NCBI GenBank assembly: GCA_910574865.1
Contig: CAJTDN010000012.1
Location: 1 to 64,000, forward strand
Direction of reading: 5' to 3'
Length of the DNA: 64,000 nucleotides
Source of the DNA: Lachnospiraceae bacterium
GTDB lineage: Bacteria > Bacillota > Clostridia > Lachnospirales > Lachnospiraceae
The notes beneath the pieces are model-generated. The model worked only from the letters and a program-made list of their open reading frames with translations, made no database searches and had not been told where the DNA came from. The position numbers were made by a program, and so were the translations under genes. Below, piece by piece: positions 35,818 to 45,777 of this stretch. Each line of letters begins with the position of its first letter. Positions within the stretch are counted from its first letter, which is position 1.

Positions 35818-37011
35818 ATGAAAGTTAAAAAAAGAGAAATTTTATTTTATCTTTCATATATCTGTTTCTTTGTATCGTTGTTTTTGGGCGATGTTTATGA
35901 AACAAGCATTATTCTTGTAGTGCAAAGATTACTGAGAATTGCGGCATATGGAATAATCGTTCTCCAAATATTTGGTTCAAAACTCAAATCGAAAGAATGG
36001 ATAAAACTGCTATTGTTATTAATAATTACGCTTGTTTTTGGGATTTATACGAGAGATTTGTATTGGAGTATTTTGATAATATTTATATATGCTTCAAAAA
36101 ATATCAATTTGGAAAACATATTAAAATTAAGCATAATTATATTGTTTTCTGCAATGATATGTGTGTTATGCGCTTGCTCGGTTGGCTTGCTTCCAGATGT
36201 GCTGACAGCACGTAATTCATCGAGTTTGGATAATTTTGTCAGACACTCATTTGGGTTTTACCATAGTAATGTACTTCCTTTGATTGTGCTATATCTTGAA
36301 CTATACTATGTGCTGCTAGAAAAGGAAAAGGCAAAATCTTCTGTGATTCTTGTTGGAGTAGGAATTCATGTTGTTTTGTTTATTTTTTGTAATTCTAGAA
36401 ATGCATTTTTGTTGGCAGTATTATTTTCGGTTTTGATATTTGGTGAAAAATATATTGGAACAAATAGGAAAATAAAAAAAGTGTTTTATTTGATAACAAA
36501 ATATATGGTTCCGTTTTTAAGTATTTTTTCGTTTTCTATGTTGTTTTTGCTTTTGCGGGGGGGGATATGGGATGTCGTTGACAGTGCCTTTTCGGGTCGG
36601 TTTCGCTTAGGCATATATAAAATGCGGCGAATAGGGATACATCTGATAAATATAATGAGCAACGAGGAGTTTAAATCGGATTATGTAATGCATGCCAATG
36701 GGACAATGCTAGATACAGTGGTGTTGGATAATGGATATTTGTATATTATTTTGCGATATGGGATTTTATTAATATTATTTTATTTTCTCGTGTCATTTAT
36801 TTTGTCAAAAAAAGCAAAAGGAAATATGTATGTTTTAATAGTTCTTTTGAGCGTTTTTGCGATGAATTTTATTGACAATGACCTTGTTGATTACCTTTTT
36901 TTACCGTTTATTTTGATTGCGTTTAATAATTCACAATTATTGGAAGAAGTGGATTCGGGTAATAGAAAAAGAAGTGTTAAGTGGGGGATATCATGGAAAA
37001 AGTTAGTGTGA
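35818..37011 (+). CDS. polytopic membrane protein, O-antigen polymerase candidate
   Basis: A 397-residue very hydrophobic protein with 10-11 membrane segments, basic at the start (MKVKKREILFYLSYICFF). Outside loops include NSSSLDNFVRHSFGFYHSNV and FSGRFRLGIYKM, in the position of the catalytic loops of Wzy polymerases. It competes with the gene at 29888 for the polymerase role. The start ATG 35818 follows GAGGCGG; a GTG at 35803 is within the binding site and unlikely. Confidence 0.72.
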   Translation: MKVKKREILFYLSYICFFVSLFLGDVYETSIILVVQRLLRIAAYGIIVLQIFGSKLKSKEWIKLLLLLIITLVFGIYTRDLYWSILIIFIYASKNINLENILKLSIIILFSAMICVLCACSVGLLPDVLTARNSSSLDNFVRHSFGFYHSNVLPLIVLYLELYYVLLEKEKAKSSVILVGVGIHVVLFIFCNSRNAFLLAVLFSVLIFGEKYIGTNRKIKKVFYLITKYMVPFLSIFSFSMLFLLLRGGIWDVVDSAFSGRFRLGIYKMRRIGIHLINIMSNEEFKSDYVMHANGTMLDTVVLDNGYLYIILRYGILLILFYFLVSFILSKKAKGNMYVLIVLLSVFAMNFIDNDLVDYLFLPFILIAFNNSQLLEEVDSGNRKRSVKWGISWKKLV

Positions 37012-37904
37012 TCATATCCACTTACAATGGGGCTCGGAATATTGTAAGGCAGTTGGATTCAATATTTGGACAAGAAGACGTAGATGTTAGCGTCCATATA
37101 AGAGATGATAATAGTAAAGATGATACGATAAAAGTTATAAATCAATATGCGAGGCGGCATCCTGAATATAAAATTGCTATAACCTTCGGGCAAAATATGG
37201 GATATGCAAAAAGTTTTTGGACGGCATTAAAAGAAAGTGAAAAGGCAGATTACTATGCGTTTTCTGATCAAGACGATGTTTGGCTGCCGGAAAAATTGTT
37301 TCAGAGCATAAGTGCGATGGATAAAGATAGTATGAGTGTTCCGCAACTATCATATTGCAAAATGCTTCGTTGTGACGAAAGACTGCAGCCATTAGAGGAG
37401 CAAGTTTCTGTGATACCAGTTAATCAGCTTACCAAAAAACTTACATTAACAAAGACCTATAGTTATGGCGCGGCAATTGTGATAAATGATGCGGCGAGAG
37501 AGTTGGTTTGTAGATGCTGGCCTGAAGTATATGACTTGCCTCATGATTTGTGGGCGGGAATGCTTTGTTTTTGGTTTGGTAAAGTTCATTATGTCGATAA
37601 AAATTTATACTATTGGATTCGATATGATAGTAGTGTGACTGGAGCCGGAACAAAAAAAAGCGGTCGTATCTATCGAATTAAGCAGTCATTAAATGGAAAA
37701 TCATATGTTAATGTGACATCAGATTTGATTCGGAATTATAGTGATTTATTGACTAAGGACGATTTGAAATTTCTGTACAAGATAAGGGATTATAAAAGCA
37801 ACTTGTTTGACAGAATCTCACTGTTGTTAGATAAAGAATTTCGAAGAGATACTATTGGGGGAACAATAATGTTGAAAGCAGGTGTTGTGTTTGGATGGTA
37901 TTAA
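36993..37904 (+). CDS. GT2 glycosyltransferase
   Basis: A 303-residue GT-A enzyme with VSVIISTYNGARNIVRQLDS, HIRDDNSKD (Asp-Asp) and the acid motif YYAFSDQDDVWLPEKL. The SDQDDVW form is typical of rhamnosyltransferase-like GT2 enzymes in surface glycan loci. The ATG at 36993 follows GGGGGAT and overlaps the end of the previous gene by 19 bases. Confidence 0.85.
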   Translation: MEKVSVIISTYNGARNIVRQLDSIFGQEDVDVSVHIRDDNSKDDTIKVINQYARRHPEYKIAITFGQNMGYAKSFWTALKESEKADYYAFSDQDDVWLPEKLFQSISAMDKDSMSVPQLSYCKMLRCDERLQPLEEQVSVIPVNQLTKKLTLTKTYSYGAAIVINDAARELVCRCWPEVYDLPHDLWAGMLCFWFGKVHYVDKNLYYWIRYDSSVTGAGTKKSGRIYRIKQSLNGKSYVNVTSDLIRNYSDLLTKDDLKFLYKIRDYKSNLFDRISLLLDKEFRRDTIGGTIMLKAGVVFGWY

Positions 37905-38949
37905 AAGGAAAATAGAAGAACCATTAGTCAGTATAATTGTTCCTATATACAATGTGGAAAGATGTCTGGAGCGTTGTATTAATTCAATAAAAGGGCAATC
38001 TTATAGGAATTTAGAGATTGTTTTGGTTGATGACGGTTCTACAGATAAATCGGGTCAAATATGTGATAGAGTGAAACAAGATGATAATCGAATTCAAGTT
38101 GTTCATAAAAAAAATAGTGGCTTGGGGATGGCCAGGAATACTGGTTTAGAGCATGTTGCGGGAAAATATGTAATGTTTGTGGATTCGGATGATTACATAG
38201 ATAAAAATGCTGTTAAGAAGTTAGTTGTTTGTGCGCTGGAGCATGATGCAGAAATAGTTGCAACAAGGTTTATTTATGAGGAGCGGCAAGAGAAAACGAC
38301 TATTAAGACTGGACTATACGTAGGAACGGAAGAAATAAAAGAGTTATTTGTACATATGATGGGAGGACGTAACGGAGTAAGCGATCAACTTAATGTTTCG
38401 TCTTGTACGAAATTATATTCTACGTTGTTGTTGCGGGAAATAAATGCCAAATTCCCTTCGGAACGCAAATTGATATGGGAAGACTTTGCATTTAATTGTG
38501 ATGTGTTTGCAAATTGTCATAGGGTTTTTGTCATGGATTATGCGTATTATTATTATTGCTATAATAACTCTTCGTTGACACACAAATATAATCCAGACAA
38601 ATTTGAAAAAGTAATGATTATGTATGAATATATGACAAACAAACTTGCGACGTTGAATATGCCCCAAGAGGCATTTATACGGATTAATAATATGTTTATT
38701 GGAAATGTTAGAACATGTATGAAATTAGAAGCTTTTTATGCCAAAGTAAACGGTCGTGTAAATGCGATTAATAATATTGGAAATATGTGTATGGATAAAA
38801 GACTGCAAAAATTGGTATTGGATATTCCGAATGAAGAAATGACGAAACAGCAAGCGGTCTATAATTGGTTAATAACAAAAAAGTGGAGTATAGTATTATA
38901 TATACTTGCTGTTTTGCAGAATAAACGAAAAAGAAATTTGATTAATTAG
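37882..38949 (+). CDS. GT2 glycosyltransferase
   Basis: A 355-residue GT-A enzyme: VSIIVPIYNVERCLERCINS, LVDDGSTDKSG, KKNSGLGMARNTGLE and the acid motif VMFVDSDDYIDKN. It overlaps the previous gene by 23 bases. The start is unsure: GTG 37882 or TTG 37891, neither with a strong site. The C-terminal 140 residues carry no membrane segment. Donor unknown; it is a close relative in plan of the gene at 39021. Confidence 0.85.
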   Translation: MLCLDGIKRKIEEPLVSIIVPIYNVERCLERCINSIKGQSYRNLEIVLVDDGSTDKSGQICDRVKQDDNRIQVVHKKNSGLGMARNTGLEHVAGKYVMFVDSDDYIDKNAVKKLVVCALEHDAEIVATRFIYEERQEKTTIKTGLYVGTEEIKELFVHMMGGRNGVSDQLNVSSCTKLYSTLLLREINAKFPSERKLIWEDFAFNCDVFANCHRVFVMDYAYYYYCYNNSSLTHKYNPDKFEKVMIMYEYMTNKLATLNMPQEAFIRINNMFIGNVRTCMKLEAFYAKVNGRVNAINNIGNMCMDKRLQKLVLDIPNEEMTKQQAVYNWLITKKWSIVLYILAVLQNKRKRNLIN

Positions 38950-39020
38950 GATGTGGTATGGAATGTAATTGGAATGGATAAAGTTCAAGATATATGGTTT
39001 GATGGGAAAGGATAGTAGTT

Positions 39021-40031
39021 ATGAATGATATTCCTAAAGTAAGTGTTATAATTCCCGTTTTTAACGCGGAAAAATATATTCAAAAAACTGTAGAAAGTAT
39101 TTTGAGACAAAATTATGACAATATAGAATTGTTGATTATTGATGATGGTTCAACGGATTCTTCGTGGGAGATATGCAAGAGATTACAAGATAAGGATGAT
39201 AGAATTAAATTAGTAAGACAGTCAAATGCAGGTGTGTCAAATGCCAGGAACAAAGGAATGGAATTGGCAGAAAGTAAATTTATTGCATTCGTAGATGCAG
39301 ATGATTTAGTGTTGAATGATTATATTAGGAAATTGGTTGATGCGTATATATGTAATGATGTAGATTTCGTATGTGGCTCTTACGAAACAAAGAAGAGTAT
39401 GGGAAGAGTAAAACAAACACAATATAAGGGGAGGGTATTAAGAGGGGAAAAATTAAATAATGCTTTAGTTGATGTGATGAGAAATATAGCAGCCGCACCG
39501 TGGGGCAAGCTTTTTTCGACAGAAATTATTCGCATGTATGGGGTGAAATTTCCAGAGAATATCCCTTATGGAGAGGATGCCATTTTTTTATTTGATTATT
39601 TTAAACATATCAATGCAATGGCAATTTTTCCTGATGTTATATATAGTTACAATTATGCGGATGTGAATTCTGCTGCGCGCAAGTACCGTTCGAATGTAAA
39701 TGAATATTTGTTAAAAATATTAGAGGCGAAAATGAGTTGCTTTTTATTTAGGGGAATGGAAGAAGAACTTGCTCAAATTCGTTGTGAGGAGGAAACGTTG
39801 TTTTTTGAGCAATGTTTAACGCATTATATTACAAGAGAGCACAATGTTTGCAGTTTGATTGAAGCTATACAAAGGAGTGCTGATATGTTTAATATTACCG
39901 ATGAAAAAGGTGTATACGGAAAATATGTACAAGAAAATCAGTGGAAGCTGATTATTAAAAAATGGAAACAAAACAATTTAAAAGACTATGTCAAGTCGCA
40001 AATTCACTATATGATAACAAAGTTGAGTTGA
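39021..40031 (+). CDS. GT2 glycosyltransferase
   Basis: A 336-residue GT-A enzyme with VSVIIPVFNAEKYIQKTVES, IIDDGSTDSSW, QSNAGVSNARNKGME and FIAFVDADDLVLND. The conserved middle (APWGKLFSTEII, PYGEDAIFLFDYF) is usual for this capsule-type group. The start follows GGGAAAGG. It is followed after 13 bases by the sulfotransferase gene. Confidence 0.87.
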   Translation: MNDIPKVSVIIPVFNAEKYIQKTVESILRQNYDNIELLIIDDGSTDSSWEICKRLQDKDDRIKLVRQSNAGVSNARNKGMELAESKFIAFVDADDLVLNDYIRKLVDAYICNDVDFVCGSYETKKSMGRVKQTQYKGRVLRGEKLNNALVDVMRNIAAAPWGKLFSTEIIRMYGVKFPENIPYGEDAIFLFDYFKHINAMAIFPDVIYSYNYADVNSAARKYRSNVNEYLLKILEAKMSCFLFRGMEEELAQIRCEEETLFFEQCLTHYITREHNVCSLIEAIQRSADMFNITDEKGVYGKYVQENQWKLIIKKWKQNNLKDYVKSQIHYMITKLS

Positions 40032-40044
40032 AAGAAGGAGAAAA

Positions 40045-41106
40045 ATGCCAAATCAAATTGTTGTTCCAACAGGTTATATGGGTTCAGGTTCCTCTGCAAT
40101 TACTGACTTGTTGCGAGAAATACAAGGATACGACTGTAAAAATGAAACTTTTGAATATGTGTTAATGCATTGCCCGGATGGAGTGTTTGATTTAGAAGAT
40201 AAATTACTTTTTGGGAACAATGCCATACGGTCGGACGAAGCAATTCATCGGTTCATCGAATGTATAAATATGCTTTATGATAGAAAAAACTATTGGATAA
40301 GTTCTTATAAAAAGAAAATCTCACCTTCGTTTCAGAAATATAGTAAAGAATATATTTCTAAGATAACAACGGCTACTTTTCCTGATACATATTGGTATTT
40401 CCAGGAAAATCCAGATACCTTTTTGTTGCAATTAAAAAATTATATTTGCAGAGTTGTATGTAAAATTACAAGTGAGAAAATAAAATTGAGCAGGCCGTTA
40501 AAATACAAAAGCATGAATATTGCGTTTCCAGTTGCTGAGGATTTTTATATGGCCACCAAAAGGTATTTGCAACGCATTTTTGACGATTTGGGTTATAGAG
40601 ATTCTAATTTAGTATTGGATCAATTTCTATTACCTCATAATTTATATCGAATAGAAAATTATTTTGATGATAATTTGCGTGTTATTGTCGTGGATAGGGA
40701 TCCAAGAGATGTTTTTGTTTTAAATAAATATAAATGGACACCGGATAAAATGGGGATACCTTATCCGTTGGATGCGTTGGATTTTTCGGAGTTTTATAAA
40801 AAAATGCGACGGAATGAACGGTTTGTTGATGATAAACGGATTTTACGCATCCATTTTGAGGATTTAGTTTATAAATATGATGAAGTGATTGGTGGAATAT
40901 ATACTTTTTTAGGAATCGATGATTCTTTTCACCTAAATAAAAGGAAATATTTTAATCCCAATATTTCAATTGAAAATACACATTTATGCCATTTGAATTC
41001 GATGATTGAAATGGAATGTAATGTGATAGCAAAAGAATTAGAAGAGTATATTTATGAGTTTCCTGATAAAAGCAATAAACATAAGAATCTTAATACGGTG
41101 TTTTAA
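40045..41106 (+). CDS. sulfotransferase-family protein
   Basis: A 353-residue protein with the two nucleotide-binding motifs of PAPS-dependent sulfotransferases. The 5' loop is PTGYMGSGSSAITDLL (residues 8-23). The 3' region is RVIVVDRDPRDVFVLNKYKW, with LRIHFEDLVYKYDE further on. It may add sulfate to a sugar of the right-operon glycan in the cytoplasm. Sulfated surface glycans are not common in Firmicutes. Other substrates cannot be excluded, and no PAPS-making genes are in the window. The start follows AAGGAG. Confidence 0.75.
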   Translation: MPNQIVVPTGYMGSGSSAITDLLREIQGYDCKNETFEYVLMHCPDGVFDLEDKLLFGNNAIRSDEAIHRFIECINMLYDRKNYWISSYKKKISPSFQKYSKEYISKITTATFPDTYWYFQENPDTFLLQLKNYICRVVCKITSEKIKLSRPLKYKSMNIAFPVAEDFYMATKRYLQRIFDDLGYRDSNLVLDQFLLPHNLYRIENYFDDNLRVIVVDRDPRDVFVLNKYKWTPDKMGIPYPLDALDFSEFYKKMRRNERFVDDKRILRIHFEDLVYKYDEVIGGIYTFLGIDDSFHLNKRKYFNPNISIENTHLCHLNSMIEMECNVIAKELEEYIYEFPDKSNKHKNLNTVF

Positions 41107-41137
41107 ATTTGAAATGGCAAAATGGAGGAACTAAAAA

Positions 41138-42664
41138 ATGTCGGAATCAAGATTGAAAAACTCCATAATAAATGTATCTAGCGGATTAGTGTATCGTTTA
41201 GTTTTATTATTAATCAATTTTATTTCTAGGACAGTTTTTATACGTGTTTTGGGAGAAAATTGTTTGGGTCTTGATGGGGTGTTTACGACACTATTATCAA
41301 TGTTTTCACTCGCGGAACTTGGAATTGGACAAGCAATAACCTTTTATATGTATGGACCCATTGCTGAAAAAAATATAAGCAAATTAACCGTATTGGTGCA
41401 ATTTTATAAGCAATGCTATCGCTTGGTTGGATGTGCAATTGCCGTGTTTGGTATATTATTAATTCCATTTTTACCGAAATTGATAAATCTGGAAACAGAT
41501 ACAGGTTACAACTTAATTGTTATTTATCTGTTATATTTAGTAAACGTAGTCGTTACTTACTTGTTTTTCTCTTATCCGCAAACGGTTTTAACGGCAAATC
41601 AGAAACAATATGTAATTAATCATATTAATTCGATTTTTGCTGTGATTTCGGGCGTGGTGGAAATATCAGTATTGTGTATTTGGCGTAATTATATTAATTA
41701 TTTGATTGTGAAGATTATAATTTCAATCATTAAGAATGTAATATTGGCAGTTGTTTCTATAAAGAGATTTCCTTATATAGCAAAAAACACCAAAGAAAGA
41801 TTGTCTCCTTATGAAATAAAAAAGATGTTTAAGGACGTATATGCAATTTTTGTTGTGAAATTGTCTTCTCAGTTATTTAACTCGACGGATAATCTGTTTA
41901 TATCGGCGATGTTTGGAACCGTTTTTGCAGGATATAATAGTAATTATTTGATGATTATAAATGCAGTATATGGCGTGATTGGAACGGTAATTTATTCGTT
42001 TGGTGCCAGTGTGGGAAATCTTTATGCTTCGGAAACAAAGAAAAAAACAGAACAAGTTTTTTCGGAATTGAATTTTTTGAATTGTTGGATTTCGTGTGTG
42101 TGTACGGTATGTTTATATCAATTATTGAACCCATTTATTTCTTTGTTTTGGAGTGACAAATATGTTTTTTCAACATTTGCGGTTGCCTTAATGTGTATGA
42201 ATTTTTATATGGTTTCCTCATTATATACTTTGTTTGATTTTAGACAGAGTATGGGACTATTTAAATATTGTATATATAACCAGTTTTTTGCTGCCATTAT
42301 TAATATTGTTTTAGATGTTGTCCTTGGGAAAATGATTGGAATTAGTGGACTGTTTCTAGCAACTGTGATTGCTAATTTTACAGTTGCAGTTTTTCCGTAT
42401 GCTAAAAATTTGTATAATGTTGGGTTTGAACAACCATGCAGGAATTATATTATAAAAATTTTCAAGGGATACGTAATTTGTTTGCTGTCTTGTGTGATTA
42501 CATTTTTGGTATGCAAGAATTTTCCTACAACACTTTTGGGATTCGTTGAGATGATATGTGTGTGTTGTGTTGTTCCGAATATGATGCAGTTTATACTGTT
42601 ACGGAATACGGATGAATTTAAGAATACAGTAAATCGGGTAAAAGGATTATTAAAACACTCATGA
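41138..42664 (+). CDS. Wzx-type flippase, second copy
   Basis: A 508-residue polysaccharide transporter with 12-14 membrane segments. The N-terminus (KNSIINVSSGLVYRLVLLLI, FISRTVFIRVLGENCLGLDG, FTTLLSMFSLAELGIGQAI) is the classic start of Wzx proteins in Gram-positive capsule loci. It should export the right-operon repeat unit. It differs clearly from the flippase at 12347, supporting two separate glycan systems. The start follows AAATGGAGGAA. Confidence 0.9.
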   Translation: MSESRLKNSIINVSSGLVYRLVLLLINFISRTVFIRVLGENCLGLDGVFTTLLSMFSLAELGIGQAITFYMYGPIAEKNISKLTVLVQFYKQCYRLVGCAIAVFGILLIPFLPKLINLETDTGYNLIVIYLLYLVNVVVTYLFFSYPQTVLTANQKQYVINHINSIFAVISGVVEISVLCIWRNYINYLIVKIIISIIKNVILAVVSIKRFPYIAKNTKERLSPYEIKKMFKDVYAIFVVKLSSQLFNSTDNLFISAMFGTVFAGYNSNYLMIINAVYGVIGTVIYSFGASVGNLYASETKKKTEQVFSELNFLNCWISCVCTVCLYQLLNPFISLFWSDKYVFSTFAVALMCMNFYMVSSLYTLFDFRQSMGLFKYCIYNQFFAAIINIVLDVVLGKMIGISGLFLATVIANFTVAVFPYAKNLYNVGFEQPCRNYIIKIFKGYVICLLSCVITFLVCKNFPTTLLGFVEMICVCCVVPNMMQFILLRNTDEFKNTVNRVKGLLKHS

Positions 42665-42703
42665 TTTGTGTGGTAACACAACTATAGAAAGAGGGAATTG
42701 TCG

Positions 42704-43483
42704 ATGAAAGTTGTTATTTTAGCTGGCGGATTTGGGACACGAATTTCTGAAGAGTCTTATTTAAAACCAAAACCGATGATTGAGATAGGTGAAATGCCGA
42801 TTTTGTGGCATATTATGAAGGAGTATTCCGCTTATGGAATAAATGAATTTATTATTTGTGCCGGTTATAAACAACATATGATTAAAGAATGGTTTGCCGA
42901 TTATTTTATTCACACATCAGATATTACTTTTGATTTTACAAATGGAAATGAGATGGTGGTTCATAATAAGCGCGCAGAAGCATGGAAAGTTACAGTTGTT
43001 GATACTGGATTATGTACACAGACGGGCGGGCGAATTAAACGTATAAAAAATTATGTTGGAAATGAAACATTTATGGTTACTTATGGGGATGGAGTGGGCA
43101 ATATAGATATTCATGAACTTTTTCGATTTCATAATAAATGTGGGAAAATTGGAACGATTTCAATGTTTAACTTTGGACAGTCAAAAGGCGTGTTAGAAGT
43201 ATCAAAAGATGGGGAAATTCAAGCGTTTAGAGAAAAATCTAATTTTGATGGTAATTTGATAAATATAGGTTATATGGTTTTTGAACCTTCAATTTTTGGC
43301 TATATACAAGATGATAATACGATTTTTGAAAAAGATCCTTTGAATAAATTGGCATTAGAACGGCAATTGGCGGGATATGTGCATAAAGGGTTTTGGCAAT
43401 GTATGGATACACTTAGAGAAAAAGAAAAGTTAGAGAAACTTTGGGCAAGAGGTGATGCCCCGTGGAAAATATGGGAGGATTGA
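42704..43483 (+). CDS. rfbF: glucose-1-phosphate cytidylyltransferase, copy 2
   Basis: A 259-residue enzyme making CDP-glucose from CTP. KVVILAGGFGTRISEESYLK, KPKPMIEIGEMPILWHIMKE and TYGDGVGNIDI are conserved. The ATG at 42704 follows AGAGGGAATTG; an upstream TTG at 42698 lacks spacing. It is close in sequence to copy 1 at 23925-24701, but its codons are AT-rich, like the rest of the right operon. It begins the CDP-3,6-dideoxyhexose set. Confidence 0.93.
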   Translation: MKVVILAGGFGTRISEESYLKPKPMIEIGEMPILWHIMKEYSAYGINEFIICAGYKQHMIKEWFADYFIHTSDITFDFTNGNEMVVHNKRAEAWKVTVVDTGLCTQTGGRIKRIKNYVGNETFMVTYGDGVGNIDIHELFRFHNKCGKIGTISMFNFGQSKGVLEVSKDGEIQAFREKSNFDGNLINIGYMVFEPSIFGYIQDDNTIFEKDPLNKLALERQLAGYVHKGFWQCMDTLREKEKLEKLWARGDAPWKIWED

Positions 43484-43484
43484 A

Positions 43485-44546
43485 ATGAACTTTGATTTTT
43501 ATAAAGGGAAAAGGGTATTGGTAACTGGCCATACGGGCTTCAAAGGGGCTTGGATGTGCAAAATGCTTCTGCAAGAAGGTGCTAATGTAATAGGATATGC
43601 TTTAAAACCACCTACAACACCAAATTTGTTTCAGTGTCTTGAGTTGGATAAAGAAATAGAGTCTATAGTAGGTGATATTCGAAATCTTGATGGAGTGTTA
43701 AATACATTTCGGAAGTATCGACCGGAAATTGTGATACATATGGCAGCACAACCTATAGTGCGCGAAAGCTATCAAAATCCAGTGTATACATATGAAACAA
43801 ACGTGATTGGAACCGTGAATGTCATGGAAGCAGTCCGAATAACGGATTCGGTAAAGTCTGTGGTAAATGTTACAACAGACAAAGTATATAAAAATAATGA
43901 ATGGGAATGGGGATATCGTGAAGAGGATGTTTTAGATGGTTATGATCCATATTCGAATTCCAAATCATGTTCGGAACTCGTAACAGCTACATATCGGCGC
44001 TCTTTTTTACAGGAAAAGGGAGTTGCTATATCGACATGCCGTGCTGGAAATGTTATTGGTGGTGGAGATTTTGCGAAAGAGCGTATTATTCCGGATTGTG
44101 TGAGAGCAGCAGTAAAGGGAAAAGAAATTTTAGTGAGAAATCCACATTCTATTAGACCGTATCAGCATGTACTAGAACCAATTTGTGCATATTTGAAGTT
44201 GGCAGAACTTCAATATGGTAATAAAAAACATGCGGGAAATTATAATGTGGGTCCAGACGATTCCGATTGTATAACAACTGGAAAGTTAGTGGATTTGTTT
44301 TGTGATTTTTGGGGAGATGGCATTACATGGACGGATGTTTCAGAAAAAAATGCCCCGCATGAAGCGAATTTTTTACGATTAGATTGTTCTAGAATCAAGC
44401 ATATAATAAAGTGGACGCCAAGATGGCATATAAAGAAAGCGATTGAAAATACTGTCATATGGAATAAATTGTATCTAAATGGTGGTGACATATGTGGTGA
44501 AGTGGAGAGAGAGATTTTAGAATATATGGTTGAAGGAAAAATATAG
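43485..44546 (+). CDS. rfbG: CDP-glucose 4,6-dehydratase, copy 2
   Basis: A 353-residue extended SDR, with GHTGFKGAWMC, TTDKVYKNNEWEW, YSNSKSCSE and CRAGNVIGGGDFA. It makes CDP-4-keto-6-deoxyglucose for RfbH (45778). The ATG at 43485 follows GGGAGGATTGAA, one base after the rfbF stop. A relative at 22851 serves the left operon. Confidence 0.93.
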   Translation: MNFDFYKGKRVLVTGHTGFKGAWMCKMLLQEGANVIGYALKPPTTPNLFQCLELDKEIESIVGDIRNLDGVLNTFRKYRPEIVIHMAAQPIVRESYQNPVYTYETNVIGTVNVMEAVRITDSVKSVVNVTTDKVYKNNEWEWGYREEDVLDGYDPYSNSKSCSELVTATYRRSFLQEKGVAISTCRAGNVIGGGDFAKERIIPDCVRAAVKGKEILVRNPHSIRPYQHVLEPICAYLKLAELQYGNKKHAGNYNVGPDDSDCITTGKLVDLFCDFWGDGITWTDVSEKNAPHEANFLRLDCSRIKHIIKWTPRWHIKKAIENTVIWNKLYLNGGDICGEVEREILEYMVEGKI

Positions 44547-44611
44547 AAGGAAAAAAGGGTAGCGAAAATTATCTATAAAGTGTTTTGTGTGATTTAGAAA
44601 GGCGATTTGTA

Positions 44612-45700
44612 ATGAAAAAAGAAGAAATTGAAACTTTAAAAAGTACGGATTTCCTTAAAAAAAATAATTATATAAATAGATTTGACGATGTGAAATCCGT
44701 AAAAATTTGTGGTGAAAATGACAAAAAGGTATTTGTATCAATCGTAATGCCTATTTACGACCATCCTCTCAGATGTTTGAAAAATGCTATTGAGAGTGCA
44801 TTGACACAAGACAGTTTTGATGACTATAAAGTTGTTATAGTGGATAATGATGAAAGTGGTAAAAATGAATCAGTAGTTTTAAAATTTGATTCATCAAAAA
44901 TTGTATATTATAGAAATGAAAAAAATATAGGATTGTTTGGAAATTGGAATCGTTGTGTTCAACTTGCTAATTCAGAATGGATAACTTTCTTGCATAGTGA
45001 TGATATGCTGAGTAATGATTTTTTGAAAACTATGTGTAAAGTTGTAAAAGAACATCCAGAAATAGATCAATTAGCTTGTGATTACGAAATATATAATATA
45101 GATGATAATGTGGATGAAGTTAGCTTGAAATCGGGAACAAATCATCGATATTTAAAATGTACTGAGGTGCTAGCGGAGGAATACCATGAAGCAATGGTTA
45201 CTTCTGTAAAAGGGGCATTAATAAAAAGAGATTTAATGTTGGAAATAGGTGGCTTTAAGGATAAAGATGATGGACCTGGATTAGGTGACTATATAGCGAT
45301 GACTAAATATGCGTACTATTATCACACATATTTATTATCGGGAGTTTTTTATTATAATGGTTGGGGAAAAAATGATAGCATTAATGTTTCTATTTGGTAT
45401 CCCGAATTGGTTTCTAATTATTATATGCAGTTGTTTTTTGCAGAAAAGGCTCGTTTTTTTAGTAAGAAATGGAAACTATATCGGGCAAAGAGCTTGTTGG
45501 TAAAAAGGGCAAAAGAATATGCGGGTGGAAACAGTTTTGTTGGAAAAGTTGTTCCAATAGATTGGAATGAGCTAAAAAAAGATTGTGAACTCGAAAATTT
45601 AGATATAAATCCAATAACAGACTTTATTGTAAAAGTGCTTAATAAAATAAAAAATGTTATAAGATTAGGAAAAAAATGTGATTTTAAAGTGTGTAAGTGA
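44612..45700 (+). CDS. GT2 glycosyltransferase
   Basis: A 362-residue GT-A enzyme: VSIVMPIYDHPLRCLKNAIE, VIVDNDESG, EKNIGLFGNWNRCVQLA and the acid motif WITFLHSDDMLSNDF. An N-terminal extension of about 35 residues precedes the domain. The start ATG 44612 follows GAAAGGCG. It sits inside the CDP-dideoxyhexose genes, so it may be the enzyme that attaches that sugar; this is inference from position only. Confidence 0.82.
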   Translation: MKKEEIETLKSTDFLKKNNYINRFDDVKSVKICGENDKKVFVSIVMPIYDHPLRCLKNAIESALTQDSFDDYKVVIVDNDESGKNESVVLKFDSSKIVYYRNEKNIGLFGNWNRCVQLANSEWITFLHSDDMLSNDFLKTMCKVVKEHPEIDQLACDYEIYNIDDNVDEVSLKSGTNHRYLKCTEVLAEEYHEAMVTSVKGALIKRDLMLEIGGFKDKDDGPGLGDYIAMTKYAYYYHTYLLSGVFYYNGWGKNDSINVSIWYPELVSNYYMQLFFAEKARFFSKKWKLYRAKSLLVKRAKEYAGGNSFVGKVVPIDWNELKKDCELENLDINPITDFIVKVLNKIKNVIRLGKKCDFKVCK

Positions 45701-45777
45701 TTTGAGTATGTTAGAAAAAACAAATAGCAATTAAAGTGGAGTTGATTAGCTTTTTTTGAATAGGGAGGTTATGTATT

